The notes under the pieces are model-generated. The model searched no databases and was not told the origin of the DNA. It saw only the letters and a list, made by a program, of their open reading frames with translations. Made by a program: the position numbers and the translations under genes. A DNA stretch of 64,000 nt from Brachionus plicatilis. Its lineage: Eukaryota > Rotifera > Eurotatoria > Ploima > Brachionidae. Positions 1 through 12,955 of this stretch are shown here, in pieces. The stretch's first letter is position 1. Every line of letters begins with the position of its first letter. The stretch lies in the NCBI GenBank assembly GCA_010279815.1, contig QEOQ01000253.1:1059978-1123977 (forward strand), given 5' to 3'.

Positions 1-886
1 GAAGTAAATATAAGATTTTATCTTTTTTTTCTATTAAATTTTTGGCTTGTAAAAAGTTTACTAGTTAATTTTAAAAATGCTTTAAATAGAATGAAATTTT
101 TTTGTCGGATTTAAATTTTATTATTGATATAAATGTTAGTTTAATTATTATCATTGATGGGACAATGAATTTTATTAAGAGGATAAAAAAGGCTAAAATC
201 TGATGAAAGGTCCAAAAAATAAGTAACGCTTATTTTTATTTATTTTTTTAATGTGCAATAGCTTTTTTTCCGAAATTTAATAGTTTATTAAAAAATATTT
301 TTTTCAATCAATATCATTTTTATTTTTATTAAAATAGAATAAAAGAATTTGATTTTTAGAAAATTAAAATTTTTGACTATTTTTAATTTGTTTAAATGAA
401 ATGATTCAAATTACGCCACCCAATTAGTTATTTCACCGATAATTCTAAAAATAATTGAGTAATTTTCCACATGGTATATTCAAAAAATTTTACTAAATTT
501 TTGACTTAATTTTAGACTAAATTTAAAAAACTTTTTTATAAAACAATAATTTTTGATCTTTATAATTAAAATTTAATCAATTGACCAATTAAACTTCAAT
601 TTGCCAAGTTTTCTTCATAGATTTTTAATTAAAAAAACTTATTCTATTTTAAATATTTTGATTCAATCTAGAATTGAACTTGAGTTAAAAAAGACCAAGG
701 CGTTAAAAAACACATAAAAAAAATTTATTTTTTATCATTTGTGTTATTTAATTTGAAGAACGATTTTATCTGAGCTGGCATATCTTAAAGACCTAAATTA
801 TTTTAAATTTTTAAAATCCCTTAAATTCTACAAATCTAAATTTTCTAAAAATTAATTTTAAAAGTAATTTTCTTTAATTAACAAAG
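1..886 (+). other. Intron sequence upstream of chitin synthase exon
   Basis: Very AT-rich DNA with no coding-like stretch on either strand. It ends in an AG acceptor at 885-886, directly before the chitin synthase reading frame, so it is read as an intron of that gene. The first bases could be a splice donor after an exon that lies outside the window, but this cannot be decided here. Confidence 0.6.
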
Positions 887-3800
887 GCCGAGAATACATT
901 TGTCTTAACCATGGATGGTGATGTTGATTTTGGTCCAGATTCTGTTCGAATGTTAATAGATCGAATGAGAAAAAATAAAAAAGTCGGTGCGGCATGTGGC
1001 CGCATTCACCCTATTGGTACGGGTCCATTGATTTGGTTCCAAAAGATGGAATACGCTATTTCATATTGGCTTCAAAAAACGACCGAGCATAGTCTAGGCT
1101 GTGTTCTATGTGCCCCCGGGTGTTTCTGTCTGTACCGAGCATCAGCTCTGATGGACGACAATGTGATGGCCATGTTTGCCAAAAAACCAGAGGACCCGGA
1201 GGAAATTTTGCTACAAGATCTTGGCGAAGACCGATGGCTCTCGCGTTTGCTAATTGAACAAGGCTACAAAATTGAATACTGTGCTGCATCGGACGCCTAC
1301 ACTCATGCCCCAGAGACCATTACCGAATATTTCAACCAGCGCAGGCGATGGATACCCTCTACCCTCGGAAACACAGTCTGCTTTCTCAAAAACTACCGGC
1401 GAACAATCCGAATAAACGAAAATGTCTCGTTTATTTGCGTTCTTTACCACATGTGCTTTCTGGCTTCGTACATCTTGAGTCCAGCTACGATCACCATTGC
1501 GATTGCTGACGCGTTTAACGCCACCACAGACATAGACATGTGGGGCTCATTTTTGCTAGCTTGTCTCCCGGCAGTCATTTTTCTGGTCGTGTGCTACCAG
1601 GATTGGAAAGAAGAAATAAAAATTGGTTTTGCCGCAATGCTAGGCACCTATTATTCAATTTTGATGATGATTGTAGTTGTGGGAACCATAGTGCGTGTAG
1701 TGGACGGCTCTTGGAAAACTACGGCAGTACTTTTCTTGGTCATTATGGCTGTAATATTCTTTTTGACCGCCATATGTCATCCATTTGAGCTTAATTGTGT
1801 CAAACCCTGCTTTTTGTTCTTCTTGTGCATACCAGCTAGTTACATTTTGATAATTATTTATTCATTGACCAACATGAACCAAACAAGCTGGGGCACTAGG
1901 GACAATGTTTATGTGCCTCAAAAGCGGCGCAAGATAAATTTAGATGAAAATGACGTCAAAGAGCTAGAAAAACAACTTTCAGATGCCAAAGTCAATAATG
2001 AATTGATCAATAAAATAGAAGAACTATTGGAGAATGGAGCCAGCAATTCTCAGGATGAATTGCTGCTGCAGATTTTGGCCGCTCTTGAGCGCCTCGAAAT
2101 GAAGGAGACAATTGACAAGCAATTAGAAAATGGCGTTGATGTGGAAAAGTTAATCGAGAACCAGTATAACAATACTGGTTTGGCTAATAATCAAAATTTG
2201 GTCAATTTATTAAATGGCTTGAACAATCAGAACAAAGCAGACAATGATGAAAATCCAAGCGCGTATTGGCTTACTCAAGAAGAAACGCTCAAATTTTCCG
2301 ATTTTGTCGAATTAAATGATCATGAGAAAATATTTTGGAAAAAATTAATCAAAAAATATTTGGTTGTGGAAAAATTGGAACCTCCAGCCAAGCATAAGCT
2401 ACAAGTGTCGCTGAACGACATGAGAGACAGAGGCGTGTTTGCCTTCTTTATGCTCAATGCTTTGTGGATCGCGTTTGTCTTTCCCGTTTTGCTTGCCCAG
2501 GACAGACTTAAGGACATGTTGTACATCCCCATTCCCATTCCATCACTTTATTATCAACCAGTGCTAATCGAACCTCTGGGTGTGCTTCATTTGGCATTTT
2601 TTGCTTTCATCTCTTTGGTCCAGTTCTTGGCCATGTTGTGTCATAGATACAACACATTTCAGCATATTCTTGCTTCTACTAAACTCAGATCGAATATTCA
2701 CGAGGGAATGAGAATAGAAGATATTATCGATACTGTAAAAATGTTGCAGCAAATTAAGGTAAGCATTTTTGAATTTCAATTTTTACATTCACCCGCAAAA
2801 AAATTCGATTGAACGTTCAATTTATCAAATTTTATTAAAATAGAATTATTTTTTAATAGAATTATTGTAATAGAAAATTTTCAATGGAAAATTTATTTAA
2901 AAAAATAATTCATAGAAAATTTATCATAGATTTTTTTTTCATAATAACATAATCTCTCGTAATTTTTTTAGAACCGATATTTAAATTTAAAAAAAAAGAG
3001 GTAATACGAAAAATTTTTACATTTTTTACATAAGGGTGGCGTTAAAATTTTAAGTTTAAAAAATATTAAAATAATTATAATTTATAATTAATAATTCTTC
3101 AAATTATCTCTTTTTTTAAATCTAATTACGGGTTAAAAAAAAAATTCTCTGCTTTTTTAATTTAAACTTTTTTTTAGAAAAGGCCGGATTAAAAACGCAA
3201 GAATTTTTGAATTAAAAAATTTAACATGGACAGGTCTTTGTGGTGCATGCGCCATATACGAAAATTAAGGTTTGAAGCCCCGCATCCCTAAACAAGAGTA
3301 TAAGCTATCTATAAAGTTCCTAAAAAATTTCTATGAGGATTGTCCTATTTTATAAATTTTCTATGAATTGATATATCATAAAAAAATAGATAAATGCTCT
3401 TTTTTTTGACAAAGTCTAGAAATTCTTTTATGAGAAAGAGAAATATCTGAATTCAGATTAGAAGTTCATTCCAAAGAATTAAGCGAGATTCTAAAGCATG
3501 CTGATCATATTCTGATCAGACTTATTAAAAGACATAAGTCCCTAGCCAAATAAAAGACTGGACTAAAACTTCTAATGACTTTTTTTGCTACTTTGGTAAG
3601 AGTTTTGATCAAATTTAGTTTCTCTTGTTTTCTTTTGAAAACGAGTGCATGATCTATCAAAATTATGTTGTAAGCTAACTTGCCTATCAGAATTCATTGT
3701 AAATAGAGAAAACAGAAGTTTGTGTATAAAGCTCTTCATTATTAACTCTCTATTATTAACTCTTGAACCATTTGTCAAAAAAAATTCAACCCCTTTATAG

Positions 3801-5851
3801 CGTTTTCTTAGATTTAACAAAATATAATATTTCCCGTCACCAAATCACCAATTAGAGTTTATTTTAACTTTGACTATAATATATATAGAACTAGGACATA
3901 AGGAGTTTTGAGTTAGCAATCAACTTAACTGTTCTTCACGCCGCAAACAATTAATAATTATTTTTTTATTTTTTATACAATCATATTTGTGGCAATTGAA
4001 TTAAATACATAAATGGAAATATGAAAAAAAAATTTTAAAACTTTTTCATTTATTAAGCTTTTTTTATTTCATCTAAATTGATTTTTTGATCCAAAAAAAT
4101 TTAAGAAATACGAAAATTAACAAAGAAAACGTTTTCTGAGAAAATGGTAATTGCGCTTTGAAAAAAAAAACGTATTGGATTAAAGAAACGACCTTGAAAA
4201 TGTTTTAAATTGGATGATTTTAAAAGATTTACTGAAAATTAATTAATTTTTAATATAATAATAGTCAATTAAAATAGAAAAAAATTTCTGTCACACAAAA
4301 GCTTCTTTTGCTTTTTGAAAACGTCCTATTTTTTTTTTAGAATTTAGAAGAACATTTTTAGCTTTAACTGGTACATTACATAAATTAAAACGGATCGCAA
4401 AAAATTGATTTGTTTACAAATTTAAATAAATCTAAAAAAATGTATCTAAAAAAATGTAGATACAATAACTATTGATATATTATTATATTAAATAATTTTT
4501 TTATTGGTTATTTTTTCCGATTTTTGATAAATATATTTAAATTCTAAAAATAAAATTCAAATTTAATTTTGGTAAAAAAATTTTAGTTCAAATAAAAAAA
4601 ATCTACAGTTTGTACAAAGCAGGGTTATCTAAAATCTCGCTTTAGTATAAATTCAGGGAACAAAACATATTTGCTCTCTAATAAGAAATTTTTTAAAATT
4701 GTCGATTTAATTTTTTTTGATCGTATTATCTAATATTTTTGGATAATACAAAATGATTTAACTATTTATAATAAGAGTCATATAGAATTCAACATAAAAT
4801 ATTTTTTATAATACATTTTTCTGATGAATTTAAAAAAAAATTTTAAATCTAAAATTTAATTAAATAAAAAAAGATTCTTCGATTATTTTAATCAACTTTT
4901 CATTACTATTTATTTAAAATTTCTCAAATATTATATCATTTCTCACAAATTAAAAAATTATTCTAAAAAATTGTCTTAAATAAATCAAATTGAATATTTT
5001 TAAAGAATGAAAAATTAAAATTAATTTTTATTTTTTTTAAAGCCGATTGATGAAGAGGCTGAGCCAATGCCAGATTACAGTGATGAAGAGATCGACAAAG
5101 CCTCTGACGATGCCAGCGAATCTGATGAAGTAATGATCAATGGCAAACCAGTTAATGAAATAGATAATGTAATACTTGATATTTTTTCTCTTTTAGTATT
5201 TTTAAATATTCTCTCTTAACAGCAGAATTATGATTCAAACTTTTTGAGACAACGTTTAAATAAACATGGGCATGATAATCCTGCATTTGTTGATGATTAT
5301 GACTCAAAACTCTATGGTAATTTTTTAAAAAAAGTCTTATAAATATGAAAATTTCAATTTAATTTTTATCAGGAAACGATTACCGCTCAAAGAGTGAAGA
5401 AAAAATTCTAGATAAATCAAGATCGGTAGACCCGATTTCTCACAAACGTAATAGAAGAAGCAGAAGGCTACAAAAGAAGAACTCTTTAGATGTTAACTTT
5501 CGTAGAAGATTTTCTATGTTGCGAGATGGTAATGCAGCGGCAAATAATATATACAATGATTCGATATTGGGCTTTAATGGAGTAGATTTGGATACATCAG
5601 TGAACATTGGTGGAATGGGTCGTGAGTCGAGAGTGAGCGGAATGTTCGGTGCTCGAGCCTCAAGCACTAATATGTCAAATAAAATAATTGACAAGCGATT
5701 TAACAAGATGATATTTAACATGCATGGAATACCTGTTAGTGGCAATATATCGAGTAAAAAGCAAAAAGACATGAATCAGTCAGAATCCGAGCAGCCAAAG
5801 AAAAAAGACAAAAAGAAAAAGAACCAAAGCGTAGTTGAAGAGCATGTATAA
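887..5851 (+). CDS. Chitin synthase, 3' part (glycosyltransferase family 2)
   Basis: Membrane enzyme that polymerises UDP-GlcNAc into chitin. Visible exons: 887-2758, 5043-5168, 5223-5316 and 5373-5851, phases 0, 0 and 1, giving 856 residues; the N-terminus is outside the window. The catalytic core is present: the DGDVDF aspartates near the start of the first exon, CGRIHPIG, GEDRWL, and the product-binding QRRRW. Hydrophobic segments follow, then SWGTRD (usually SWGTRE in animal enzymes), an acidic coiled-coil-like stretch, and a second membrane block (FAFFMLNALW, LHLAFFAFISLVQFLAML). The last exons encode a charged Ser/Lys-rich cytoplasmic tail. Intron 2759-5042 is 2.3 kb; the next two are about 55 bp. 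The first exon has visibly higher GC than its surroundings. The family call is secure. Exon 5223 could start three bases later at the tandem CAGCAG acceptor. Confidence 0.95.
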
Positions 5852-8800
5852 GAATTTGCGGTTTTACCTTAGTAAATACCTTGGATTTAAATTTATTTAT
5901 TTTAATATTAAAATTTGATTCATTTGTTAATTTTATTTGAATCTTTCTTTTTTTGTGCAGATTTAGCAGTCTCTTACAAATAACAAAAATCAAATTTGAT
6001 AACAAAGAAATAAAATATTTATTAATCAGAAATGTTTTAATTCTTCTAAAAAACATAAAAATTAAACTCAAACTATCAAGCAAAAATTTAGAAGCTGAAA
6101 TTGTCTTTTATATTTATTTATTAACACCCCACTAGTAATATTAGACGGCTTCCTTTTTTTTAAAAATATTACATTAAAAAAAAAGTTTATGCCTTATAAA
6201 AAATCATCTTTTAAATAAGATCAATTCATCAGTTTAATATGTCTGTTAATGCACAAAATGTTGGTTTTTTAATTCTAATTTATATCATTTACGTACCAGT
6301 CTTTTGCTTTTGATTTCCTATCACGCTTCTTTTCGAAACCAATATTTTTAAAGCTATAAGAGATTTGTATCAATTTAGTCCTAACTGCGGACAGTTTCAA
6401 TATATTTGCAAAATTTTTCAAATTATTTTTTACTTTGTTCAAATATTTTAAATATTAATAAATAATTTTTACATAAGCGGGTGCATTTAAATTTATTTAA
6501 CTTTACCCTCTTTATACATCTATTGAGTACATTCAATTGACCATAATCAAATTTAGAATTCTTTATCACTTTTGAATTCAATCATTTTATAAATGTTTAT
6601 TGGAGCATAAATGACTTGTTATATTTAAGAATATTTTTAATAGATAAAACAATTTTTTTTATGTATGTAAATATCTTTTAGAAGCCTATTTTTTTGTGAA
6701 AAAAAAAACAATAGATATAAAAAGAAATTGTTCCCATATTAAATGATGGTTTCTTAAGTTTATTTTACAAAAAATAGTTGCCCAAATGGAATTGTGAATG
6801 TAGAAAAAAAATTAAAAATTTCTAAACAAATATTCGAGTCACATGTATCGTTCTTTTCCAAACAAAATGATTGCATTATTAAATGACAAATTTTTTTAAA
6901 GCAGCTTTTCTTTGTTTATTACTTTTTAAGTTTTGTATCGACTCATTGCCAAATAAATTTGTAGCAGTTTACAAACTTAATCTCTGGACTAGAAAATTTT
7001 AGTTAGTCATTTATAATTTTAGACAATTAATTAAATAAGGTTTCAAAAGACTTAAATTTAATAAACCATAAAAATTAGGAGATAAAATTTATTCATCTCT
7101 ACCAAGCTTTTTTCTTTTAAGACCCATATTTTACAAATGCAAATAAAGTTAACTCGGTGCAGGATTTTTTGACGATAAAAGTATTTGATTTTTTTTTGTT
7201 TTGAATGCTATTACAAATATATTTAGCTAAAAAATGAAATTATTAATGATGGACCTTGAAAATGAAAGCATTTCAAATATAATAAAAATTTGTTCAATGA
7301 CGGTTCTCAGACTTGATTTCAATCCAATTATTTCATTTTCATAGTATAAAAGTATTATATAATTTTATTCTAAAGTTAATTGAACTTTTTTGGTATGAAA
7401 ACTTTAAGAAACCCTTTTTATTTAAAAAACAAACTTTTGGTTTTAATAAATTTCTGCATTTTCACGATTAGAAAATGGTAAGTATTCGAATAATTTGTTA
7501 AAATCGTTAAGTCTTCTCAATTATTCATTTTTAATAGTAGAGCCTAGGGTGTTAAAAGTATATTTCCAGTTGATAGGTTCCAAAAATCTAAAACTAATTT
7601 TTTAAAATTGCTTCAGATAAGAATGCATTAATAATTAATTGCTCGAGTTGAATGACAATTATTTTGAACAGACCAGCTAGAATATCAGTGCAATAGTTTC
7701 TGCCAAATTTAACCATTAAAAATAAAATAAAAAAAAAAACGACAAAATATTTATTCATCCTCAGAATTAAAAAAAAAATAATTTAGTGTAAGTTAATTGA
7801 AATCCCAGAGATAATATTTGGCTACAATTTTGAGGAAAGCATTAACGAGTTAATCTTTTAAACCTGTCTATCATATTTATCTAATATTTTCTAAGCATTT
7901 TCCAAACTTGTTCTAAGTAAATCGCCTAATTTCTAAATCAAAAACCTACCACGCTATCTATTGTTAATTAATTATTTTTAAAACTGATTTTTATCAACTT
8001 AATTTGTATCTTTAAATAATGAGTATTTATAACAATACATAAAAACGAAGCTTTATCCGACTTATTCTTCACTGATGTGTTTATGCTTCAACTTATCTAA
8101 TTTACTAAAAATCAAAAGTACTCATAAAAAATTTATAAACAGTTGGTACAGTGGCTGATTGATGAATTAAAATTTTTTTGGTTGGATCGATAGGCGTTTT
8201 ATTCTTAAAACTAATTTATTTAAAAAATACAAATATAAAACAATTTTTGATTCATTTAAAAAAAAAAAATTGGATTTTTTTTTATAATTTTTTAACATGT
8301 AATTTTTTAAAATAAACTAAGGATTTTGTTAAAGATCAGGAAAAAACAGTGAAAAAAAATTTAAATTTTGTTAATAATTAATTTAATATTCTTTTAAATT
8401 AATCAAAATGTTTTAAAAAATACAGCATTGTTTTAAATCAAGGATTTTTGGTAAATTTAGGAAATTTTACATTAATTTACGTAAAATAACAAAATTTTTC
8501 ATAGCGCCTTGCGTTAATTTTTAAATAATTTGGTAAATTAACCAAAAATTCTTGCGTCAAAAAAATGCTGTTTGATATATTTTTGTCAAAACTTTAAACA
8601 TTATTGAAGGATCAATTAAATTTAATATGATTTAAAGATTATTTTACGCGCATAAAGAATTTAAAGATTTAAACATAAATAGCTATTATTACATGAATTT
8701 TTTAATTATTTTTTTGCACAAATCAGGTCAAATATTGTAATAATAAAAATTAATTAATATATAAATAAAATTTAGATAGTGATAATTCTGAAAATTGCTG

Positions 8801-11800
8801 ACTTGTAGACCAAATTTGAGATGATTCCTTGATGAAAACTTTTTTACAATCATTGCCACAATTTGATTGCAAAAGATAGATAAGAATTTTGAGAAACGAT
8901 CACCAACAAAAAAGGAACATGCAAGTCCGAAGAGAAAACTTTGATTAGTGAACTAGAGTATGTTCATCAAAAATCGAATTCCCTTTCCAATTAATCAAAG
9001 CGTTTTATCTTTTTAAGAACTACACTGGCTTAAAATAATAATATTCAGATTTAAGTTTAATTATATTTTATTTATTATAAGCTTTTAGCTATGGATATGT
9101 TTAATTATAAATCAGATTAACTCTAATATCCTATCTATCTTATCTTTTATGAAGCACATTGGATAATATTTGTTTATTTAGAGCATTACAAAGATTAGTT
9201 AAATAATTTCATAATTTTTTTTGTCGTAAATTTTCAAACTTATGCGGATTCGGAATTTATAGAAATCAAATGTTTTTCTATATTAAAAAATAATTATGCT
9301 TTCAGTTTTATTATTGATGCTTCAATATACGCTAATCATTTATTTAAGATAAAAGCCATTAATCAAAAATTAGCTCTTAAATATTAATATATCATTAGAA
9401 TTTATTAATCAATCGATTTATTTTTAGGGACTTGATTTATTCATTATAATTAATTTTTTATTTATTAAGTGGATCCAACCGGAAAAACATACGACTTAGC
9501 ATCAATTGCACAAATGGTGATAAAAATCTTCGAGTTCAATGTAACTTAAGAAAAATTATATCAAGATATCCTTCTATCAGATGCATATAAATTCTTAAAC
9601 GGGAGAATTTGGTTAAAAATTGATGAATCTCATCTCATCAGGATTAGGATTAAGCTTGAAAAATCGATTTTATCTAACCTTTATAAACTAGCTTGACCCT
9701 TTATAAATATTTTATCGGGTTCTATGCAGGACATCTTAATTGAATTGCCATAAGCCAACATGTCTCCGAGAAGATATAGCATGATAAACACAAAAGTTTT
9801 CTCACATGATTAAATTACTCAGGTAAAATTAAGTTTAATTAAAATAATCTCTAATCAATTAAATTAAAATCTAATAAATTGAATTTAATATTTAAAAGTT
9901 ATTGCGAACTTATCACGAAATTTTACTATAACTTTAATTGGATTATTTTCAATTCAAATTTAATTTAAAAAATATAAGTTAAAAACTGATGCTCTAAAGG
10001 GTTTGTACTCAATCTAAATATTAAAGCCTGTTTTCATGATGAATTAGGAAATTCTTGTTAATTAATTTAATAATATTTTATTTAATTATCCGATTATTAG
10101 TACTTTTATTGAGGGAATATTTGGCAAATTGAGAATGAATCTTGGAAAATTATTAGCAGATTAATTTTTGAAAAGAATTTAGAGTATTCTGTTTAAATAA
10201 AATGTTACTGACATCAAATGGCAACGAGAATTTTGTCAAAAATAAATATTTGAAGCAAGTTCATATAATTTAAATAGAAGAATTCATTTCCGTTTAGAGA
10301 AAATGAGTTTCATATCGGGATGATAGACCTGGTTGCCAAATTAAAGAGCGATTTTTAATTTTGTGCCTAATTCTTTTGTTTGAACAAAACGCAAGTTTTT
10401 AATTATTTTATTAATTCAAATTTTTTTCAAAAAAAAGCTGTCTTAGTATCAAATTGACAGATTATATCACGAATTTATTTTGTTTATATTGAATAGTAAT
10501 AAAAATAAATATTGATATTTTTTGATTGTGTTAGAATTTTCTAATCAATTCTAGAGTTTCACTCAAACACTCAAACTTTATTTAGCGATTCTCAATAGTT
10601 TTAAAAGTGCTGAATTTTCAGTTCTAATTTTACCATTTAAATAATTTAACATAAATTTTTTAACAATCAAAATAAAATTTCAATATATTAAAGCTTGTTC
10701 GTCTATAAATTCTATCTATTCAAATGAGCTAATCAATTTATTTTAAAGGTCGTATTTTTAATTAAAAAGAAATTGAAATTTTCGTTATATTTCTAAAAAT
10801 CATCAAAAGCTATCGATTTGATTTATTTCAATTATTTTTAAAATTGTTTTAAAAATTTCATTTTATATTTTTTAAAACCATTTAAAATAAATACACAAAA
10901 AGTATTCAATATATTTAAAATTTTAATATGCCACAAATTAAAAAAATTACTTTTCGTTTATTTTTAAAACGAATGAAAACAAAAAAATACCTGAAATGTT
11001 AAACAAAGAATGGAATTTGGAAAGTGGAATCGATTAATAATTCTAAATAAGAGGATTTAAAAAATATTTTTTTTTCTGCAAAGCGATTCTTTCATTAGGA
11101 TTAATTGAGAAAATAATTAGATGATCATCAATAAGCCAAGATTAGTCCAAAAATAAGCTTTGATAATATTGAATTCAAAAGTTCAAATTAAATAATGTTA
11201 GATAGGACAAAATAATTTAACTAATTCTAATTTAAGTAAATTTCAGTTTTATTTAATAGAAAATTATTTTTTTGATCCTTTAGCAATAAAGAATGCATTA
11301 AAATTTTTAATTTAAAGTAGAGCCATTTTTTCTGTAGAATTCTAATTTTATTTTACTTCTAATTAATTTTGAAATTGTTTTTATTCGGAATTCGACTACA
11401 ATTGAAAAAATAATTCAAATTGTCATTATGAAGTAAATTTCCCTCAGAACAAAAATTACTTAAAAGATTTTTAAGGAAATAAATTTAGAAAAAAAAAAAT
11501 TTTCGAGATCTTAAAAGACATATTTCTTTTTAAAAGAGTAAACTATTGAAAAAAACTATACTTTATTTATTTCCTTTTAGTAGAGATTTTTTTAATAAAA
11601 CTGGTGATTAAAGTATCATTAAGCAGAAATTGGCCAAAAATACCAAAATTACATTCAATTGCAATTTTTTAAGGTAAATGAGACACAGTTTGAATTTGTT
11701 TGCATTCAAGGGTTTTTTGTTAATTAGATAACATTGTGTAAATTGTAGCTATTTAAAATCATTTTTTTTAATTGTCAAAAAAATTATGTCTTTGTTTAAA

Positions 11801-12955
11801 ATTGTTAAGGAAATAGGGAATGTAGGAAGCATTGAAAATTGATTTTAACAAAAAATGATTTTAAAATTAATCTCGAAAATCATTAATAAAATTTCATCAA
11901 GAATCAATACGTGATTCAACCAGAGTTTATTTTGATACTTTTGCTATTAATGGTGTAAATATTTATCAGAGCAGGGTTTTATTAAAGAATTAAATTTTTC
12001 GAATTATTAATCAAAATTCTAATCACTGAAAATTTCTGTCTATCTCAACAAAAACACAGTTTACAATTTAGTCAATATCCTGTATATATTTGCATGATGC
12101 TAAATAATGCAGAATTCAATTATTTTATTTTGTCTTTTACTTTTTTTAACTTGTCAAAAGTTATCTCTTAATTTAGCACTCAAACTGTTAATGCAAATTA
12201 ATTTCAAATGAAAGATTTTAGTTAATTTGCTTTATTCTCTTTTTTTATAAAATTTTTGGGAAAAGAATTTTTATCATCAAATTTCCATAAAAGAGTAAAT
12301 TTTAAATCAGACTTTTGAGAGCTGGCTAATTTTTCTATTAGAATAAATTTTAAACTGATAATTAAAATTTAGATTCATCTGTTCGAATATCAGTACTATC
12401 AGAAAAAAAAAAACAATTGTGCATATTTAAAAGCATATTATCAACAAGTTTCACTTAGAAAATTAAATTTTTTTAGCAGCCTATTGCAAAATTAAAATTA
12501 TTAATAAATCTATCGTCTCCTAAATTCTTTTTTGTAATAAGAAAAAAATTCAAATCATTATCTCGAAATAATTACATTTAATTTTTTTTATAATATAACA
12601 ATCAATAAAAAATTAGAATCAATCTGAGCAGGGCCCTCGAGCACATTCCAAAGATATTTATTCTACTTAATAAACTTGAAAATCTTAAGTGTTCTAGAGA
12701 AAAGTAATTTTTGGTTTGATTTAGGAACTGATTCCATTAAAAATCAATATTCTTTAACTTGATAATAGATTATTTGGCGTAGAACAAAGCGAAATAAAAG
12801 AAAATCTGATGACAGATTGGAAATTATATTTGTCGATAAGCAATTTTTTATAAGACTTATTATCATGTTAGATTTTTATTCCGCTTTATTTAGATTAACG
12901 ATTTAATAAATGGACCTGGGTTAAAAGCGAGGAATTAATAAAATAATCAGAACGG
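5852..12955. other. Long AT-rich intergenic stretch, no gene recognised
   Basis: About 7.1 kb between chitin synthase and the innexin. Only short, low-complexity open frames occur, and I could not chain any into a spliced gene. The one structured item is a hairpin element at 8423-8570. A short coding-like piece near 9473-9550 reads as DPTGKTYDLASIAQ but has no partners. Confidence 0.6.
8423..8570. mobile_element. Small inverted-repeat element (MITE-like)
   Basis: Imperfect arms of about 40 bp begin with CAGCATT on the left and end with AATGCTG on the right. The core between the arms contains TTACGTAAAATAAC, a motif seen in the mariner-like elements at 35208 and 61893. A TA precedes the left end but the right flank is TT, so the target duplication is degraded or absent. 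It is probably a relic of the same Tc1/mariner-type family. Confidence 0.45.

Noticed and set aside
9473..9550. Possible exon reading DPTGKTYDLASIAQ
   Set aside because: The frame is short, has an acceptor-like AAG in front but no donor or partner exons; left as chance.
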